64,000 bases of DNA from Ficedula albicollis (GCF_000247815.1 NC_021678.1:11863322-11927321), one strand, 5' to 3'; positions 28,701 through 45,065 are shown, counted from the first letter of the stretch. Notes: a model not told the origin generated them from the sequence alone. Translations and numbers: made by a program.

Positions 28701-31700
28701 CTTACAGATGTGGTTTAGACAGGAGTTGCTCAAGTTGCAAATATGCCTTGCTCTGGCAAGTCTCAATTTTTTTCCAAAGGGTAGGTCACTGTAGAGAAGG
28801 ACAAAAAAAAACCCAACCAAGCAGCCTTGGGAATACATGAAAAACAGTTTTCACTCAGAGCTAAAATTGAATATTTTTATACTGAAACCAGGCTAAACTG
28901 CTTCTTCAGGAAATTCTCAAAGGCAACACAGCTGAGGTTGCTGAAAGAACAAGAGGGGTTGGGATGCATTTTGGTCAACAGTTTTGGGCAACTGCAAATT
29001 CAGGGAATATGGAAGATGTTGCTACCAATAAAGTCAAACCCACTTAAATTGAGTTCATAGTTTGTTTGATAGTCCTTTGAACCTGAAACTCAAGATGAAA
29101 CTGAGGATGGGATCAAGTCCTCCTGCACTGAAACCTATGAATTACATACAGGTCTGTACCAGGCTGATGCTAAAAGCCCCTCTCAAGGAGTAAAGCTGTG
29201 CTCATGTATTTCCACAATGCTGAGAAGACTCTCTTGAGTGAGAGAATAACATTTTCGTGTAGTTAAAATGATTACCAGTTTTTTTAACAGCAGTCTTTTC
29301 TTCTCCCTACAGAATTTGTAGACTAGGCAGGCTTACCATTACTCATGAATGATCCATGACAAAGAAAAATGATGTTATGGGCAAGGGGACTATTTCAGAG
29401 ATATACACTGAAGTACATCCAGGAGAGACTTTGGAAATAAATTCATTAAAACACACACCTTAACAAACCTTGTAAGTTACCATGTTCATGGAAACTACAC
29501 TGGCTAACAAAACACACAAACCAAACCTACAGTCTGTATGCACAGTACCAGATAGCAACAGAGCATTGTCCAGAAAACAGCACCTAGTGAAAATGCTGGA
29601 AAGTTCAAGTAAGCAGTAAGAGATAGTTACTTCCAGGAGCATGGTTCTTGCCTCTTCTATTCCTTGGGACTATTTCAATAGATATTCTACCAGCACAACA
29701 CCCCTCAAAAAGTTTGATGTGTGTGCTTATTGTAAATAGGGTTTGTATCAGCAAAGAAAAGTGATCTTGCTAGTTTATAGCTTATCCTGATTCCTTGAGT
29801 GAAAAAGCAGCATCAGCAAAACACCATTTTTATTGTAGAATGATACCCAATCTTGCATTTTTTCCTGTATTGATGTTGTAAATAAGCACGATCCTTAATG
29901 GCATTTCCATGCACACGCAAGTTTTACGTGCAGATCTCGCTCCAGGTGATTTCATCCTCACTCCACAAAACTCCTTGCCATTCATACCTTAATGTCTTTC
30001 TTCCAGGTTTCAGAGAAATCACTAAAATCAATAAATAAACTCTCTCCCAAAAGGTACATGCCTTTCATATCATGTAGAATGGAAATTCAGTGGAGAGCAG
30101 ACATATTTTCAGAGCTCAGTCTATAAAAAGGGAAGCATACACAGTTCAGTGGAAAAATGTGAAGGAGTCGTGTAAGGTAGGCAGAAGTTAGCAGTCTGCA
30201 GCTAATTCCTAGTGAAGTTTAACTTGAATTTATGATGTAATTCTGTAACCAGCAGAGAATTGTTGATGTGGCATCTTCTTCCCCTGCATTTTTTCTCTTT
30301 TCCCTGCTTATTTACAGGTGTGTTAAATCAGAACACAAGTCTATTCTATTTCCTACACAGATGGAGCTCTCTTCCTGCTTTTAAGAGAGAAATTACCATT
30401 ACTGGAGGAAATCTGATTATGGATTATTTCACTGCTTGAGTCACTACTTGTATGTAGATGTTACTACTCATGCAGTATGAAACACAATCTTCAATCTCTA
30501 GTGTAATTATGAAGAAAAAGGAGAATTAAGGACAGACCACAAACATCTTGATCATCAATGAAATCTGCAAGAGAAGCTTCTGGAGAGAGCCACTTAGATA
30601 TTTTCCCCCTTGGATCCTTTGATTCATACAAAACTGATCTCAAAACAGATTACAAAAACAATGAAAATACATATGGGAAAACTCAGCTGTAGACTCCAGT
30701 TTTAGATGGTGACAACTGGTAACATTTCTTTAAAATGCCTCAGTCTGTTAACAATCTAAAGCCCTCTGCAAAAGACTTTGAAAAATTTGCCAAATACTGA
30801 GTGAAACTGTACAACAGCTCGAAATGGCATTAATTAGAAGGGTGGTTCATGGTAGTTCCATTAATAGAAAATTGAGAGCCACAATCACCCTTCAGTTTAA
30901 AGGTAACAAGCACTATCTAGAGTGAGATTTTTGAAAAATTATCAGCTGTTTGACATGCTTTGTGAAGATCAACAATACAGAGACATTTCAGTGTAAAGAC
31001 AATGAATAATAAAGATTACTTTCACACTAAGACATTAACTTCCATATTGCAGTCAGACAGACATTTTGACAGTCTAAGTACTGCACAAACACAGGCACAG
31101 AAACAAAATGTTAGGGGAAAGTGCCATTATGTAAACACAGAGAAGAAAGAAGGCAGAACTAAGCTGCAGAGGGAATACTCAGGCTACTACTTAGGAAACA
31201 AAAAATGTTGAACTCCCATGCTACTGTTTTATGATCAGCCTCTGCTTCATTCAAACAAATTCCCTCATTTCAATCTGCCTTGGGTCATCCTGGTGCCTTG
31301 TGCAATTTGTACATCCTTGAAACTGATGTGATGGCTGGAAAACCAAATGCCTATTTCAAGTGAAGTGTCTGTCACCCATTATTTTGGATGACTTGGCCAA
31401 AGTGTGAGTGTTCACAGGCATATGTGCTCTGACTGCAGGAGACATACAACTGAGGAGTAGGATGCTCAAAGTAAACAAACCAGTAACAGAAACCATTGCA
31501 ATTGGGAGTCAACTCTGAGGATTAAATAACCTAAACGTTGCCAGACTCCCCTTTTTAGTGCATTAGCTTTGCTTCACTTGACACTAACAAGAACACAGCC
31601 AAGAATCAGGACTGGTGAATCTGGCCACTGTGGAAAGCTGCTTGTCTGACTGCACAAACTATTTTCCTTGTTGTTTACTAAAAATTTATTTAAAAATAGG

Positions 31701-31846
31701 CATCGGATGTCTTTGCAATCCAGCTAAATAAACCACAGTAATTACTGAAAGAAGACATTCATTGCTCCTCATTCCTTTCACACCATTATTACACCTTTGC
31801 CGTGACAGTAGAAATAGCAATGGTTCAGGTACTTCCTCTTAGAACA

Positions 31847-32136
31847 GCTAGACAACCCTTAAAACGTCAATTTCCCCGGAAGTAGAAAGAATCCCCAATT
31901 TTTATGAACAGGCATTTGCTGTCTGAGTCGGGTCTTTCTCCCCTCCCTCTACTAAGAACGCTAGACAACCCTTAAAACATCAATTTCCCTGGAAGTAGAA
32001 AGAATCCCCAATTTTTATGAACAGCTAGACAACCCTTAAAACGTCAATTTCCCCGGAAGTAGAAAGAATCCCCAATTTTTATGAACAGGCATTTGCTGTC
32101 TGAGTCGGGTCTTTCTCCCCTCCCTCTACTAAGAAA
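31847..32136. repeat. Compound tandem repeat, layout A-B-A'-A-B
   Basis: A (64 bp, gctagacaacccttaaaacg to tttttatgaaca) lies at 31847-31910, 31960-32023 and 32024-32087. B (48 bp, ggcatttgctgtctgagtcg to ctactaagaa) lies at 31911-31958 and 32088-32135. Outer A and B copies are identical. The middle A' differs at two CpGs (aacg to aaca, cccgg to cctgg) and lacks B. Confidence 0.95.
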
Positions 32137-35100
32137 CAATTGAAATCTACTTTGCACCTTTCCAAAATGCTGTGGGCAATTACATTCAGAAAGAAAAGTC
32201 ATTCATGTCTGACATTCATATCCCAAGACAAGCACAGAAAAAATAGCTGTCTTGCTACTGCAAGTGCATCACTTTTGCATCTGCTAGCAACAACTGATGA
32301 GATCATTCACTGGACTGTAACAAAGTAAAAATATTAGCCATCAGTATACTCAAGTTCTTGGATCAGAAGAGACAGCCCATCTCATGACACTCACCAGGGC
32401 TGCCTGATGAAAGGTTTCATTCCTACATCTCCATTTCTTCTGCTTAGTGGTGGGTGTCTGGGAGGTTCTTGATATTAGTATACCAGAAACAAAGAAAAAA
32501 GAGAAATACACCTGTAGGAAGGTCAGGATTTAAGAGCATTCCAACTCAGGACTTAGTACTGGGTGCAGTTGCTCTAAAAACTGTAACAGAAGTTACTTTT
32601 TGAGGGGGATGGGTATTTGTCTATTTGTTCTCCTTACCCAAGAGGCCAATTTATTCCAGCACCTATCCCAAATAAAGTCACCTCAGTAAACCTAAACTAT
32701 TTTTAAAAATTAATTTTATTTATGAGGCTAATACCTGCATGCAGTTTAACAGCAGGAACCACATTTTTTTTACCTTGCTTGATTATGCTATATGAGAAGA
32801 GTAAAAATGTTTAAAAAACCCCAAAAACTACTGTAATAAAAGGACTTTTCCTTGCAAAAGAAATGGCTGCTGCATGTTTCCCTCTATCACTTATGTGGTA
32901 AGTCTCAAACAAGACAGCATTTTATTTTATTTTATTTTAGAATAGCATTTTATAGCTTTATTGTCTTTCCTCACCTTCCATCACCCTGCTGGTGGTAAGA
33001 AACTGAGTCAGCATGGCACTACTTCAGAAGCCAAAGCTGCATCACTCCTCAAATACAAAACTGCATTTAAAATGTAACTTAAAGAAATGGCTCACATGCA
33101 ACCACTTCACAAAGACAGGAAACTCTTGTAAAGTGAGGCTCAGGAATCAGGTTCAGATAAGGTGACCTGCCAAACTTGGCTACAGGCTGCATGCCACACG
33201 GTCAAACTGCCTCCTCTATGGCATATTTCAATTTCTGGATGCATGTAGTATCTCTCTGTTAAAAAACTTGTGGTGTTAGTGACCACCAGGCACTGTGTTA
33301 TAATCACGGGGACACCACTAAAATGCTACAGAATTACCTTCAGCATTTCCACAGTTAACTAAATACTAACTAGCAGAAGGTAAACCATCTCAAAATCTCC
33401 TACTATCCTCCGCTCAGACTAAAGCGCAAAGATGGTAAATATGAGTAACTGCAGTGTTACTGTCCTTCCTACACTCACTCTGCAGAGGACATTCATTTCC
33501 AGAGGTGTCGGTTCAGCACCTTCTGTGAGCACTTCGTTGAGTCCAAAGTCCCTCAAAGCAAGCCTGACATTCCCTGCTGACTTGTGCCAGCCCTCCGTGC
33601 ACATAATGAAGCATCCTTATGCCCTTACTTAAAGAAACAAGTTCCCGCAGAAATATCTGCAGACTTTAATCTACAAGTGCAAGAGAGTGAAAATAATAAA
33701 AAAGAAAAGGTATCTGGGACAGAACTGAAGAAATTCCTCATAAAGATGCCAAGGAAATGAATTTTTTTCCTCCACTTGCCCTCCCCCAGTTTTAGAAGTA
33801 TTAATAGGGAGTAAAACCAAAACAATCAAGTAAAACCACTTCAACCAGGTCAAATGTGTGTTGAAGTGAAGGTAAGAAACCACTTAAAGCTCTCACAGGA
33901 TTATAATACCCTTTGACAGGTCTGATAATTTTAAAGGCTTAATTCCATTACAGTATCTGGCAGCCTGCAAGGGCACATTTTACTAACCATAGGCCACCAG
34001 GTCATAATAGATGTTGACAGAAAACAATAAAGGTTAAGTAGATGTAAGACCATAAAACATTTCAAGCTGCACAGTGCCAGCCATGTTAACTAGCAGTCAT
34101 GGAGCTGTTTGAGAGGAGAAAACAATGACTGAGTCCCTGCAGTGCCCAGGGAATCAGATGGCCAGGATGGCCAGCACAGCCCATGCTCCCATGACATGAA
34201 GATCTTTTTGGCTGTGTCAAAGCCCAAATTTCCTATCTTAAAACTCAGAGCGCAAGATCAGATTAACTAAGCTGAAGAAAACACAGGCACACAATAGGTT
34301 TCACTAGTCCTCTTCATCTGGCAAACACAGTGAGCAGCTGCAGCTGGCAGCAGCTGCTGTGCCACAGAGGAGCAGCAGGGCTGGAGGCATCCTGGCAGCG
34401 AGGTCAGGCAACCTGCAATTGCCTCTGTGCCACAGTGGAGCACTCTGACTTGGTAAAGTAGCACTCAGATTCTTACCACGATGAAGATCTAAGCCAGCAG
34501 TTAAAACAATTCAGCAAGAAACAGTAATTTTGCCTTCAATACCCCTCAAAACTTCCTCAGGCAGTGCAATGTAACCACTGCAGGTGGCAACGCTCACTTC
34601 AGCTCCCCCTGAGAGTATTTATGCAACTTATACACGCAGTTAAAACTCCAACACGTAATTTGGATTGCTCACTCTTGAGGGGTGCCTAAATACAGCAACA
34701 ATGGCCATACTCACAGAGTTAATCTTATTTCAGCCACTAAATATGAAACTTAATATTTGACATTCCAAACGAGTGGAAAGGAAGGTAATGCATAGATCAA
34801 TGCCTGTGTGCATGGAAGAGGCTTAAAAGCTACTCTCTTCTGCATTCTGCCTTCCACAAAACACTAGGAGAATATACACAAATAGATCTGCTTTTTCTCT
34901 TCCCTATGCAAAAGAGCTCCCCTGAACGACATCTATCTGGATAATAAATTGCCAATACCACAAACAATTAAATTACAAGTAGTTCAATATGTAAGGGGGT
35001 GGGAGCTGACTACTGACCAAATCTGACATACAAATAGCCTGCTAATTTGTCAGCAAGCCAAAATAAATGGAATGGGCTGGCCACAGGTGCAGGTAAACGC

Positions 35101-36454
35101 CTCAGAAATAGACATCAATAAATCATTTAGCTCTCTATAACATTTTAGATTACAGTCATTTAACATGAAGGACATTTTTGCCTTTGCAACGTGATTCATG
35201 AGTGCTTACAAGTGAGTCAGCACTTAAAATGGGACTTTAAAACTTCAATTTTTTTGTCTCCTATAACCTACTCTAACTTAGCAAATATTATAAACTGTGT
35301 CTTCTGTTCTGCTTATCACAAAATACAAAATCCAAGATCATGGGGTATTGCACACTAATGATCAAGTCTCCAAAGTCTCAAACTCTCTCTGTCAGAGAAT
35401 TAATCTCCCTGATATCTTTTGTAGATGTAGAGACAAAGAGGAAGTTTGCTGAATGTCAGGCAAGCCAGAAAGCCAACATCCTAATTTTACTAGATGTGTC
35501 TACATAGAAGGATGGAAAGAGTGGGTCATCATATATTAAATGTGCTCCAAGTAAAAATCACTCGGTCCTCATAATTTTCCATCTCAAGTACTTCTTCAGA
35601 AAGTCAGCCTGCAAATAATTGTTCTGTCTGCTCAAAGACCATCTGTGGGGCTGTGTTTCTATCAAAATTATACAAGGTGTCACAAACAGTAACAGAGAGA
35701 AGCTTAACTGCATGTTCTAAAGAAGGTCAGTCTTGTACTAAAACCAGAAACACAAAATACACAAGGACCATCTCCGCTTCTATTTTGCAAAGATCTTAGA
35801 AGTATATCTACAAGTTGTGAAGTCAGTAAGCAAAAATATTTAAAGTCTTCCCTTACTAATGGACTAAGACCATATATAAACTTAGATGAACATTTGTTTC
35901 TGCCCTCATCCTACTGCAACTTTGGTCTAATGAAGCGTATTTCTTGACAGACATCAACTACTTCAAAGACCTCCCAGGTAAATCAGCCAATTAAGCAATC
36001 ACAGTATTTCCACCCCAAGGAATAGTTAGAAAACATATAGAACCACTTGGAAAGTGGGCTGATACAGGACAATTTAGCAATACTTGCCTATGTGCAAGAC
36101 AACTTGTTTCTAAGTTTCTTCCAGGCTAACCTCTCAATTGCCCTGTTGCTAGAAAAACAGGAGGAATGCAAAGGTGTATAGGAACATGAAGAACAGCTGG
36201 TTATTTCCAGCATATGGTATTTTATTACAGCTAGCATAGGAGGAGTTTTTACACACTTACAACTTCATATGACAGCCAGGCACATTGCCAAACACGCATT
36301 ACAAACCAGAGCTACCAGCCAAATCAGGACAGAACCCCAGTTCAGCACCATATTCACTAAGGTGCTCCCAAACTTACTGAAAAACAGAACCAGCATGACA
36401 TAATTCTGCAGAGTATCTGTCTGAGCAGGAAATCTGTAGTTAAAACTACTGACA
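32137..36454. other. Intronic sequence, no gene seen
   Basis: Unique, AT-rich. No exon, RNA gene or named repeat was recognised apart from the microsatellite at 32920-32939. Confidence 0.55.
32920..32939 (+). repeat. (TTTTA)4 microsatellite
   Basis: Four pentamers in a row, followed by g. Confidence 0.9.
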
Positions 36455-36652
36455 GCAGTAAAATGAGAAGGCTGAGAAGTATCCGCAGCAGAACCCGTTA
36501 ACAGAACCAGGGAGACCTACAAGCTGCTCAAGGCAGTCAAATAACAGCCTGTGATCAATAGAAGCAAATACTGCTGGCAGATCAAGCAGGATCAAGACTA
36601 CATAAGCCACTGCAATCTGTATGAATAAGTAAATCATGACAGGCTCCTCTGA
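36455..36652 (-). pseudogene. Degenerate L2-type LINE reverse transcriptase fragment
   Basis: A minus-strand open frame contains AYVVLILLDLPAVFASIDHR, followed by LLFDCLEQLVGLPGSV, then NGFCCGYFSAFSFYC. This follows the fingers/palm region around motif A of L2-clade non-LTR retrotransposons, whose family pattern is 'vLLDLsaAFDtvDHxiLLxrLe.lvGi.GsvLxWFxSYLsxRsF'. The first motif A Asp (LLDL) is kept, but the second (AFD) has become FA, so the copy is catalytically dead. CR1, the main bird LINE, reads differently here (KAFDTVSHSILLEKL). No YADD motif follows downstream. It is a short fossil, likely old, with no TSD or 3' end found. Confidence 0.65.
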
Positions 36653-39600
36653 AAGCCATGCTGTTAGGCTGATGCTTGAAAACCTTAACTTTCTAAAACA
36701 GTTGGATAGTGTCAGTAGATAAGACAGTAAAAGTGCTGTTAACACCCTTCTTTCAAGTCTGGTCTGGTGTATGGATAAGTAAGTGGCACTAAGTGGCACA
36801 ACACCCCCTCCTCAGTATTTTTTCTTTTCCTACTATGTACTAATGCAGAAATAAGGTTTTAATAAATGTTAAATATCTTAAACCACAAAAGCAAACACCA
36901 GGTCGGTAAAACTGGCTAACATAGCTAACTGAGAACTGAAGGGAATCCTGTGATAAACTCCTGTTAGCTCTCCCTGCTACCTTCATAGGTTTACCATGAA
37001 AAGTAGTCAAGAATAAGTAAAGGAGTCCTTTTTATGAGAATCCCAGTTCTCACCATGTGTCCTGGTTCTGCTTCTACTGAAGCTGTACTCGCTTTATTTG
37101 TAACTAAGTTAGGTCAGAACGATTTTGAAAATCCAGTACAGATAGTTTTAATGATAAGATCGTGAAAGAATGAACCTCTCCAGGCACTACAACACTATAT
37201 CCAAACAGCATTCTAACAAGCTTGTATCGTATATCCCACAACAACTGTGGGATTTTGTCTGCTTCCAGGATGGCAACAGAGTCCAGCTTGCCTACCTCCT
37301 GCAACTCAATTTAATAGATGCAAGGGGCACCAAGGAGGTATAAAAAACACATACTAACAACAAAATTCAATTTGAGAATTAGAAGTTCATAAACAAACAT
37401 TAAGGGTAACTCATCAAAATGTTGAGAGCTGTACTTCAGTTACAATAAACAAAAATAATTAGCTTAGCTGGCTGTCAGAACATTTTATTGGTCCTTTAAT
37501 AAGGACAACTGAGAACAAAATAAACTTTTTTGTTTGTTTTTTGTTTTTAATGAAATAGGTAAAACTGCCATCGGTTGCACTGGATTACTGTCAATAGAAT
37601 GATCCCAAACAAGCTAACACTCAGGATTCATAACACACTCAGAGAATATTTAAGAATGACCTAGGTCAAGAAATGTACAGTATTTATTAGAGGTGGGCTG
37701 AGTGGCAGCTTTCCACACTACTGAAGCAATTACTGTCCCAATGTCACTCATTTTTCTTTATAACTATATTTTGTCTTGATTTTAAGGGTAAAATTCTTCA
37801 AGCAACTTCCAATTAAAAATAGAAATAAAAAAACCCGTCTGTGTTCTTTCTGGGTTTCTCTTGTTTCCTTACTGAATTGTCAGTGAAAGCCAGACTGGCT
37901 GGCTGCTTTCTCCCTGATGATGAATGGATATGCACTCTTCCCTGTTACTGCTGTGCTTTACTGTGCATTGCTGTACCTCTCACAATTAGTGAAACAGCCA
38001 CTTCATCGAAGGTTAGCTCATCATTTTATATGCTGGTTTATAGGGCTTTGTTCACTAACTTCATATTGGCTTTAGTTACTTCTAAAACAACTATTTTATA
38101 TACCAAAACATTGTTTTGCTTCAGCATTTTAGATGAAGGTATACCCTGTGGAATTTTGGTTCCTATCCTGCTGTTAGAAGAGCCAATTGATATTAACTTA
38201 ATATATTCTTTCAAGTGTGTTAACTTTTAGTTATTTTTTAATTAATTTATTTTTGTTTTGCTTACTTCAAAGAAATAAGCAGCAACACCACATTACAGTG
38301 AAACAGATGTCATGTCTACTGTTTTGTTTTTTTTTTCCACAGAACTTTCTGGTTTCTTCTGGAAAGGCAGTACAAGGAAAACAAACTCTAGGAAATTTAG
38401 CAGACACGCAGTGGGGTCATTTGTTACGTGATTCTTTTTTTAAAAAATGCTCTGGATATGTTTCTGCTGTATCCTGCAAGGTACCAGCAGCAGTGAACCA
38501 TCCACTCAGCCTGCACAGCTCTCCATATGCCCAGCAAGGCTTCTGAGACTTCAATTAGATCACCTAGCTCTTGCTTGCATAGCTCTGAACGACAATGCAG
38601 CAATAGCTGAGCAGCTGGGAGGAAACCACTTTTCCCCACACTCTTTTTTTTTTTTTTTTTCCTTGAGCAAAAATCTTGCTGTCCAGCTGCTTACAAGCAG
38701 TTTCATGGCAGTGTGTTAGGAGCAGCTTCTTCTGCTTGTTCCATGCAAGAGAAAACAGAAGTTCCCCTTGCCAGAGCAGCCTCAGAGGGAGGTATTTCCT
38801 GTGGCACTCTCTGTTCTCCAACTGAGAGGAACTAAACCAGAGTGCATCTTCACTGATATCTCTGGAACACCATTTTAACAATGTTTCACATGATAAAGTT
38901 TTGGGTTGTTTTCTGCTGCTTAGCTCCTTCCCTGATTTACTCTCTTGATATTTTTAATATAATCTACAATCTATTCTTTTGTTATGAGAATAAAAGTTAC
39001 AAACATGCCATCCCATAGAGTGACGGCTTCCTGATGGCTTCACTCTAATGATTTTTTTGGTCACTGTTGATCAACAATATCCCTTTTGCTGGTGTAATGG
39101 TCATGAGAAAGCAGCCTTGCATTGTCACAGTCCCAGTGACAACTGAGGATAACGTGGGAACTTCTGTGTCCTCAGCTTACCTCATGACATAGAAAAACAC
39201 TATTCTCTTGTCTTAGTTACACATCTTGTAATTGCAGGGGCTTGAGGCTTTGGATTCAGAGACTCTCTTGAACTAATTGCTGCACTAACTCTTATGGCAA
39301 CAGCAAGCCTGTTTCGCCAGACTATTCTCTCTAAACTATCTCACTGTGATTAATACAGCACCTGTTACTACAAAAACAAATTGTTTATTCATTGAGCCTA
39401 AGAATCCTTTATTTTTCTCTCACTGTTGGTTTGCATGCTCTGCTTCTTTGATTGCTGGCCCCTGTCCACTGCATGTGGACAAGCTTTCTTGGATGCTCCT
39501 GAAGCATCCACCCAGCATAAGGGTCCCAGGACTAAATGCTACTTCCAGCACAAGTAATACCAAGAGAGTGCACGTGTTTCACTGAAATACGAACATGGTA

Positions 39601-41289
39601 ACATTTCAGCCAGGATCACAGAGACATTGACACACACAGCTTTGATATTTGTACCCATTCTACTTCAATCTACACAAGATTAAAGGCTTATGACTACATT
39701 TCAAACCTCCCTTATGATCCCTGTTTTCAATTGCCAACATGATGAATGAAACTGTACCTTGCTCGTTCAGCTGACTTCTTTACTAGTGAAATTTCACTGC
39801 ATTTACAGACCTATTCTCCCAGATATTTTCTGATGGCTCCTCCAGAAGGGGGTAAAGGTGGAGTGGGTGGGAATCAAATCAATGTTAAGTAATTTTTAAA
39901 ATCAAACTTTGATCATAAATTTGATACCGAGCCTTTGGTTCACTCTTCTGTTCACTGAAACTTGAGCATTACCGAGTTCTTCTGAAATAAATTTACATAA
40001 ACCCAAACTTTTGTTCACATGTTCTATTGCACTTCAGCTGCCATCTCAAATGCTAAGCAAAAAGAGGAACAAAATTCTGCTAAGCAGATTGGTGACAACA
40101 TGGAGAGATATGCTTCTGTTCAACTCCGAGGACTTCCACTTTTATGCACGATTGGATGCTGATAATTACTTTATTACCAATATAGCTGTAATAAACTTGT
40201 AACTCGAACAAAAACTACAGGAAGTATTAGGCAACGTAGAGCAATTTTAGCTGGATCTTAGTTTTATGTACTTCCATTTCCAAGAAGTGTTTCAGTCACA
40301 CTAATTGCTTTTCTTAGGTCACCCCAGCCTAATGACCTGGTTAGCTTAACCTGAGACATGACTTCTTGAAAGAAACCGTCTCCACAGAAACTTTTCATTG
40401 TAAAATCGACAGATTTGCAGAATGAACACTATCTTCTATGGTATTACGAGCCAAGGTAAACTGTCATAAATGTGGGTTCAATTTAACCAGCTCACCCCAT
40501 GAGATATCCACAGAGAGCATCAAAAGATGACAGATAGTAAGGGAATTTTAACCGGATCTTATAATGGGCTCACCTGAACTCAGGACAAGCAGCTCGTACG
40601 ACTGAAGTCACAACTTGTTTTGACAGTGGCTTTAGTGGACCCAGAATCACTGATGCTACTTTATGCAAAGCCTATTTTACCTTACACAGCGATTTTACCG
40701 ATTCAAAGAGCTGTTATCTAAAATAGCAACCTCTCTTCCCCCAACAGACCGTGCTGTCAACATCAGAATTGCAAACACTGAAGCTGTATAGATCCTTTGC
40801 ATTTTGTTTCTGGCATACATTGATATGTGCTATTTTATTCAGTTTTTAGATACTATTTGCATTAACCCAACAAACTAAACAAAAAGAATAAAACTAAGGT
40901 CCTAAATTCCAGTCTCGTATCACTAGTTTGAAACTTTCTAAAAACTCCTTAAATCATATGCAAATTAAATAACCTTTTTAGATTTTACACAGGAAAAGAT
41001 TAAGCAAGACACTTGTTACTACTCAACATAAGGGGCAAAAAACTTGTCAAGTGGAACACCCGAGACTGCCACTGATACTAATACTACTTTGAGAGCTTCT
41101 ATGAAAGCACTTGCCACAGATGTGAGTTCTGCATGGCAAGGTCTTTATAAAGACAGCAAAAATGAAATGGTGGCAGCAGTATTGTCACTGCTGCTTGCAG
41201 AACAGCTTGTCACGTTCTGACAGCGCCAGACAGGCTAAAGTTGCAGGAAAGGCCAGTGATAAGTGGTGTTGCCTTTTGGCTTTGTGCCT
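36653..41289. other. Intronic sequence, no gene seen
   Basis: AT-rich. Frames at 37841-38230 and 38217-38546 on plus are hydrophobic or mixed and unrecognised. T runs occur near 38329-38338 and 38643-38660. No exon is supported. Confidence 0.55.
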
Positions 41290-41315
41290 GCAGATGCAGC
41301 CGGGGAGCGGGCCGG

Positions 41316-42790
<1,475 letters not shown>

Positions 42791-42869
42791 ACGCACACGG
42801 GCTCTCCCGGGCGAACACGCTCCAACACACGGCCCCGCTCCCGCACGCACGGCCCCCGCCCCCCCGGAA

Positions 42870-42880
42870 CAACTCACCCC
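42870..42880 (-). other. Candidate splice donor downstream of CpG island
   Basis: On the minus strand actcgggg|gtgagttg is a close match to the donor consensus. It lies in the ZMIZ1 direction with GC-rich sequence 5' of it (42880-42965, cagaggaggggcggcagagg on minus). It could end a non-coding first exon. No transcript evidence is available. Confidence 0.25.
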
Positions 42881-43103
42881 CGAGTTACATCCCATTCACA
42901 AGCCTGGGCTTCCTCTGCCGCCCCTCCTCTGCGCGCCTGCCTCTGCTGCTGCAGAGAGGCCACATATGTCTGCAAACACTTCTAGGCAGAAACCAGCCAG
43001 TGCAGAACAAAGACAGCCGGGGTTGCCTTCATCTCAGCACAAGGCAGCCAGTAGCTATTTTCAAGCTTGTTCTCTCTCCCTCTCTGAGGGCACCCTGCTC
43101 TGT

Positions 43104-43126
43104 TTCTCCCTCTCTCTCTCTCCTCT
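43104..43126 (+). repeat. CT-rich simple repeat
   Basis: Runs of tctctctctctcctct just right of a CpG island. The wider stretch from 43071 is also pyrimidine-rich. Confidence 0.7.
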
Positions 43127-43568
43127 TTGCCTGTCCAGCTACTGCACAACACGCATCAATTATTCATTGCTTGTCTCCCGGTTTCCAGGCAAAACCAATC
43201 ACAGATGGAGTCTTGCTAATGGGCTCATGCCGTACTTGCCAACAGGCTATTTGTGCTCAAGCTACAACCCTCTAGAGACAATAAAGAGAATCAGGTTAAG
43301 CTTTAAAACTTCACACGTACGCGGAGACCTAAAACGGCGATAGACATGTAAGCATCCCTATGACATTGCTTAGGAGTACGTCTTCGGCATACAGCATGGC
43401 AGAAGGCTGCTGTAAATCTTCCGAAAGGGTTTTAAGAAAATCAAACACTCAGAAAAATCTCACCTCAGCTGCATGTTACTGATATTGCTGGTTCTCTTTT
43501 CTGTCTCTAGTGATCCATGTCTTGCTTTCCCATTACACAGAGAGGTATGTCCTTCTCTCATTCTCGTG

Positions 43569-43592
43569 CACACACGCACACACACACACACG
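43569..43592 (+). repeat. (CA)n microsatellite
   Basis: A CA dinucleotide run with one CG interruption. It generates the overlapping short frames on both strands at 43460-43749, which are not considered genes. Confidence 0.85.
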
Positions 43593-43904
43593 CAGCCACA
43601 GCCACTTTGCCAGGAGGAAGAGAGAGAAAGAGAGGAGGGAAAAAAAAACCACCCAGGCAGCTCACATTTCAAACTTGCAAGGAGGGGTGGTGCTTAAAAC
43701 GCTAGGACAAAGCCTCTGTCTCTGGCACCCAGCCAAAATACTAAAATAAATCCCCTCGATCAATTAATTGGAAGCAACACTTGTTCGAGCCCGCGTAACA
43801 AACCATTAAGGGCACCGGGGCTGAAAAGTCTCGAGATTTGGGAAATGTTGTACCCTTGCTTCCCCCCTACCCTGTTTGCTGAATGCTGTTGACTAAATCC
43901 ATCA

Positions 43905-45065
<1,161 letters not shown>

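Larger units (their letters stand above)
19236..31846. other. Intronic sequence, no gene seen
   Basis: About 12.6 kb of AT-rich DNA. Short frames (for example 19576-19935 and 27418-27861 on plus) lack similarity and splice context. Minor items are A-rich DNA at 23172-23211, an A7T8 palindrome near 24798-24813, a GC-richer patch at 25555-25790 and a short CA run near 21485-21502. Confidence 0.55.
42966..43904. other. Sequence between two CpG islands; possible conserved regulatory DNA
   Basis: Of mixed composition, with a CCAAT box (aaaaccaatcacagatggag near 43190) and tgctaatgggctcatgc nearby. A minus-strand donor-like gctgag|gtgagatt lies near 43466. No coding exon is recognised. Confidence 0.3.

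Noticed and set aside
33560..33580. ctgctgacttgtgcc as the possible end of the missing upstream ZMIZ1 exon (Lys-Ser-Ala codons)
   Set aside because: The codon that should encode Pro reads as His, and there is no donor in the right place.
35425..35500. Possible third MIR-like relic
   Set aside because: Only short scattered matches, too weak without a profile search.
43460..43749. Overlapping short frames around the CA microsatellite
   Set aside because: They exist in several frames on both strands because of the dinucleotide repeat.
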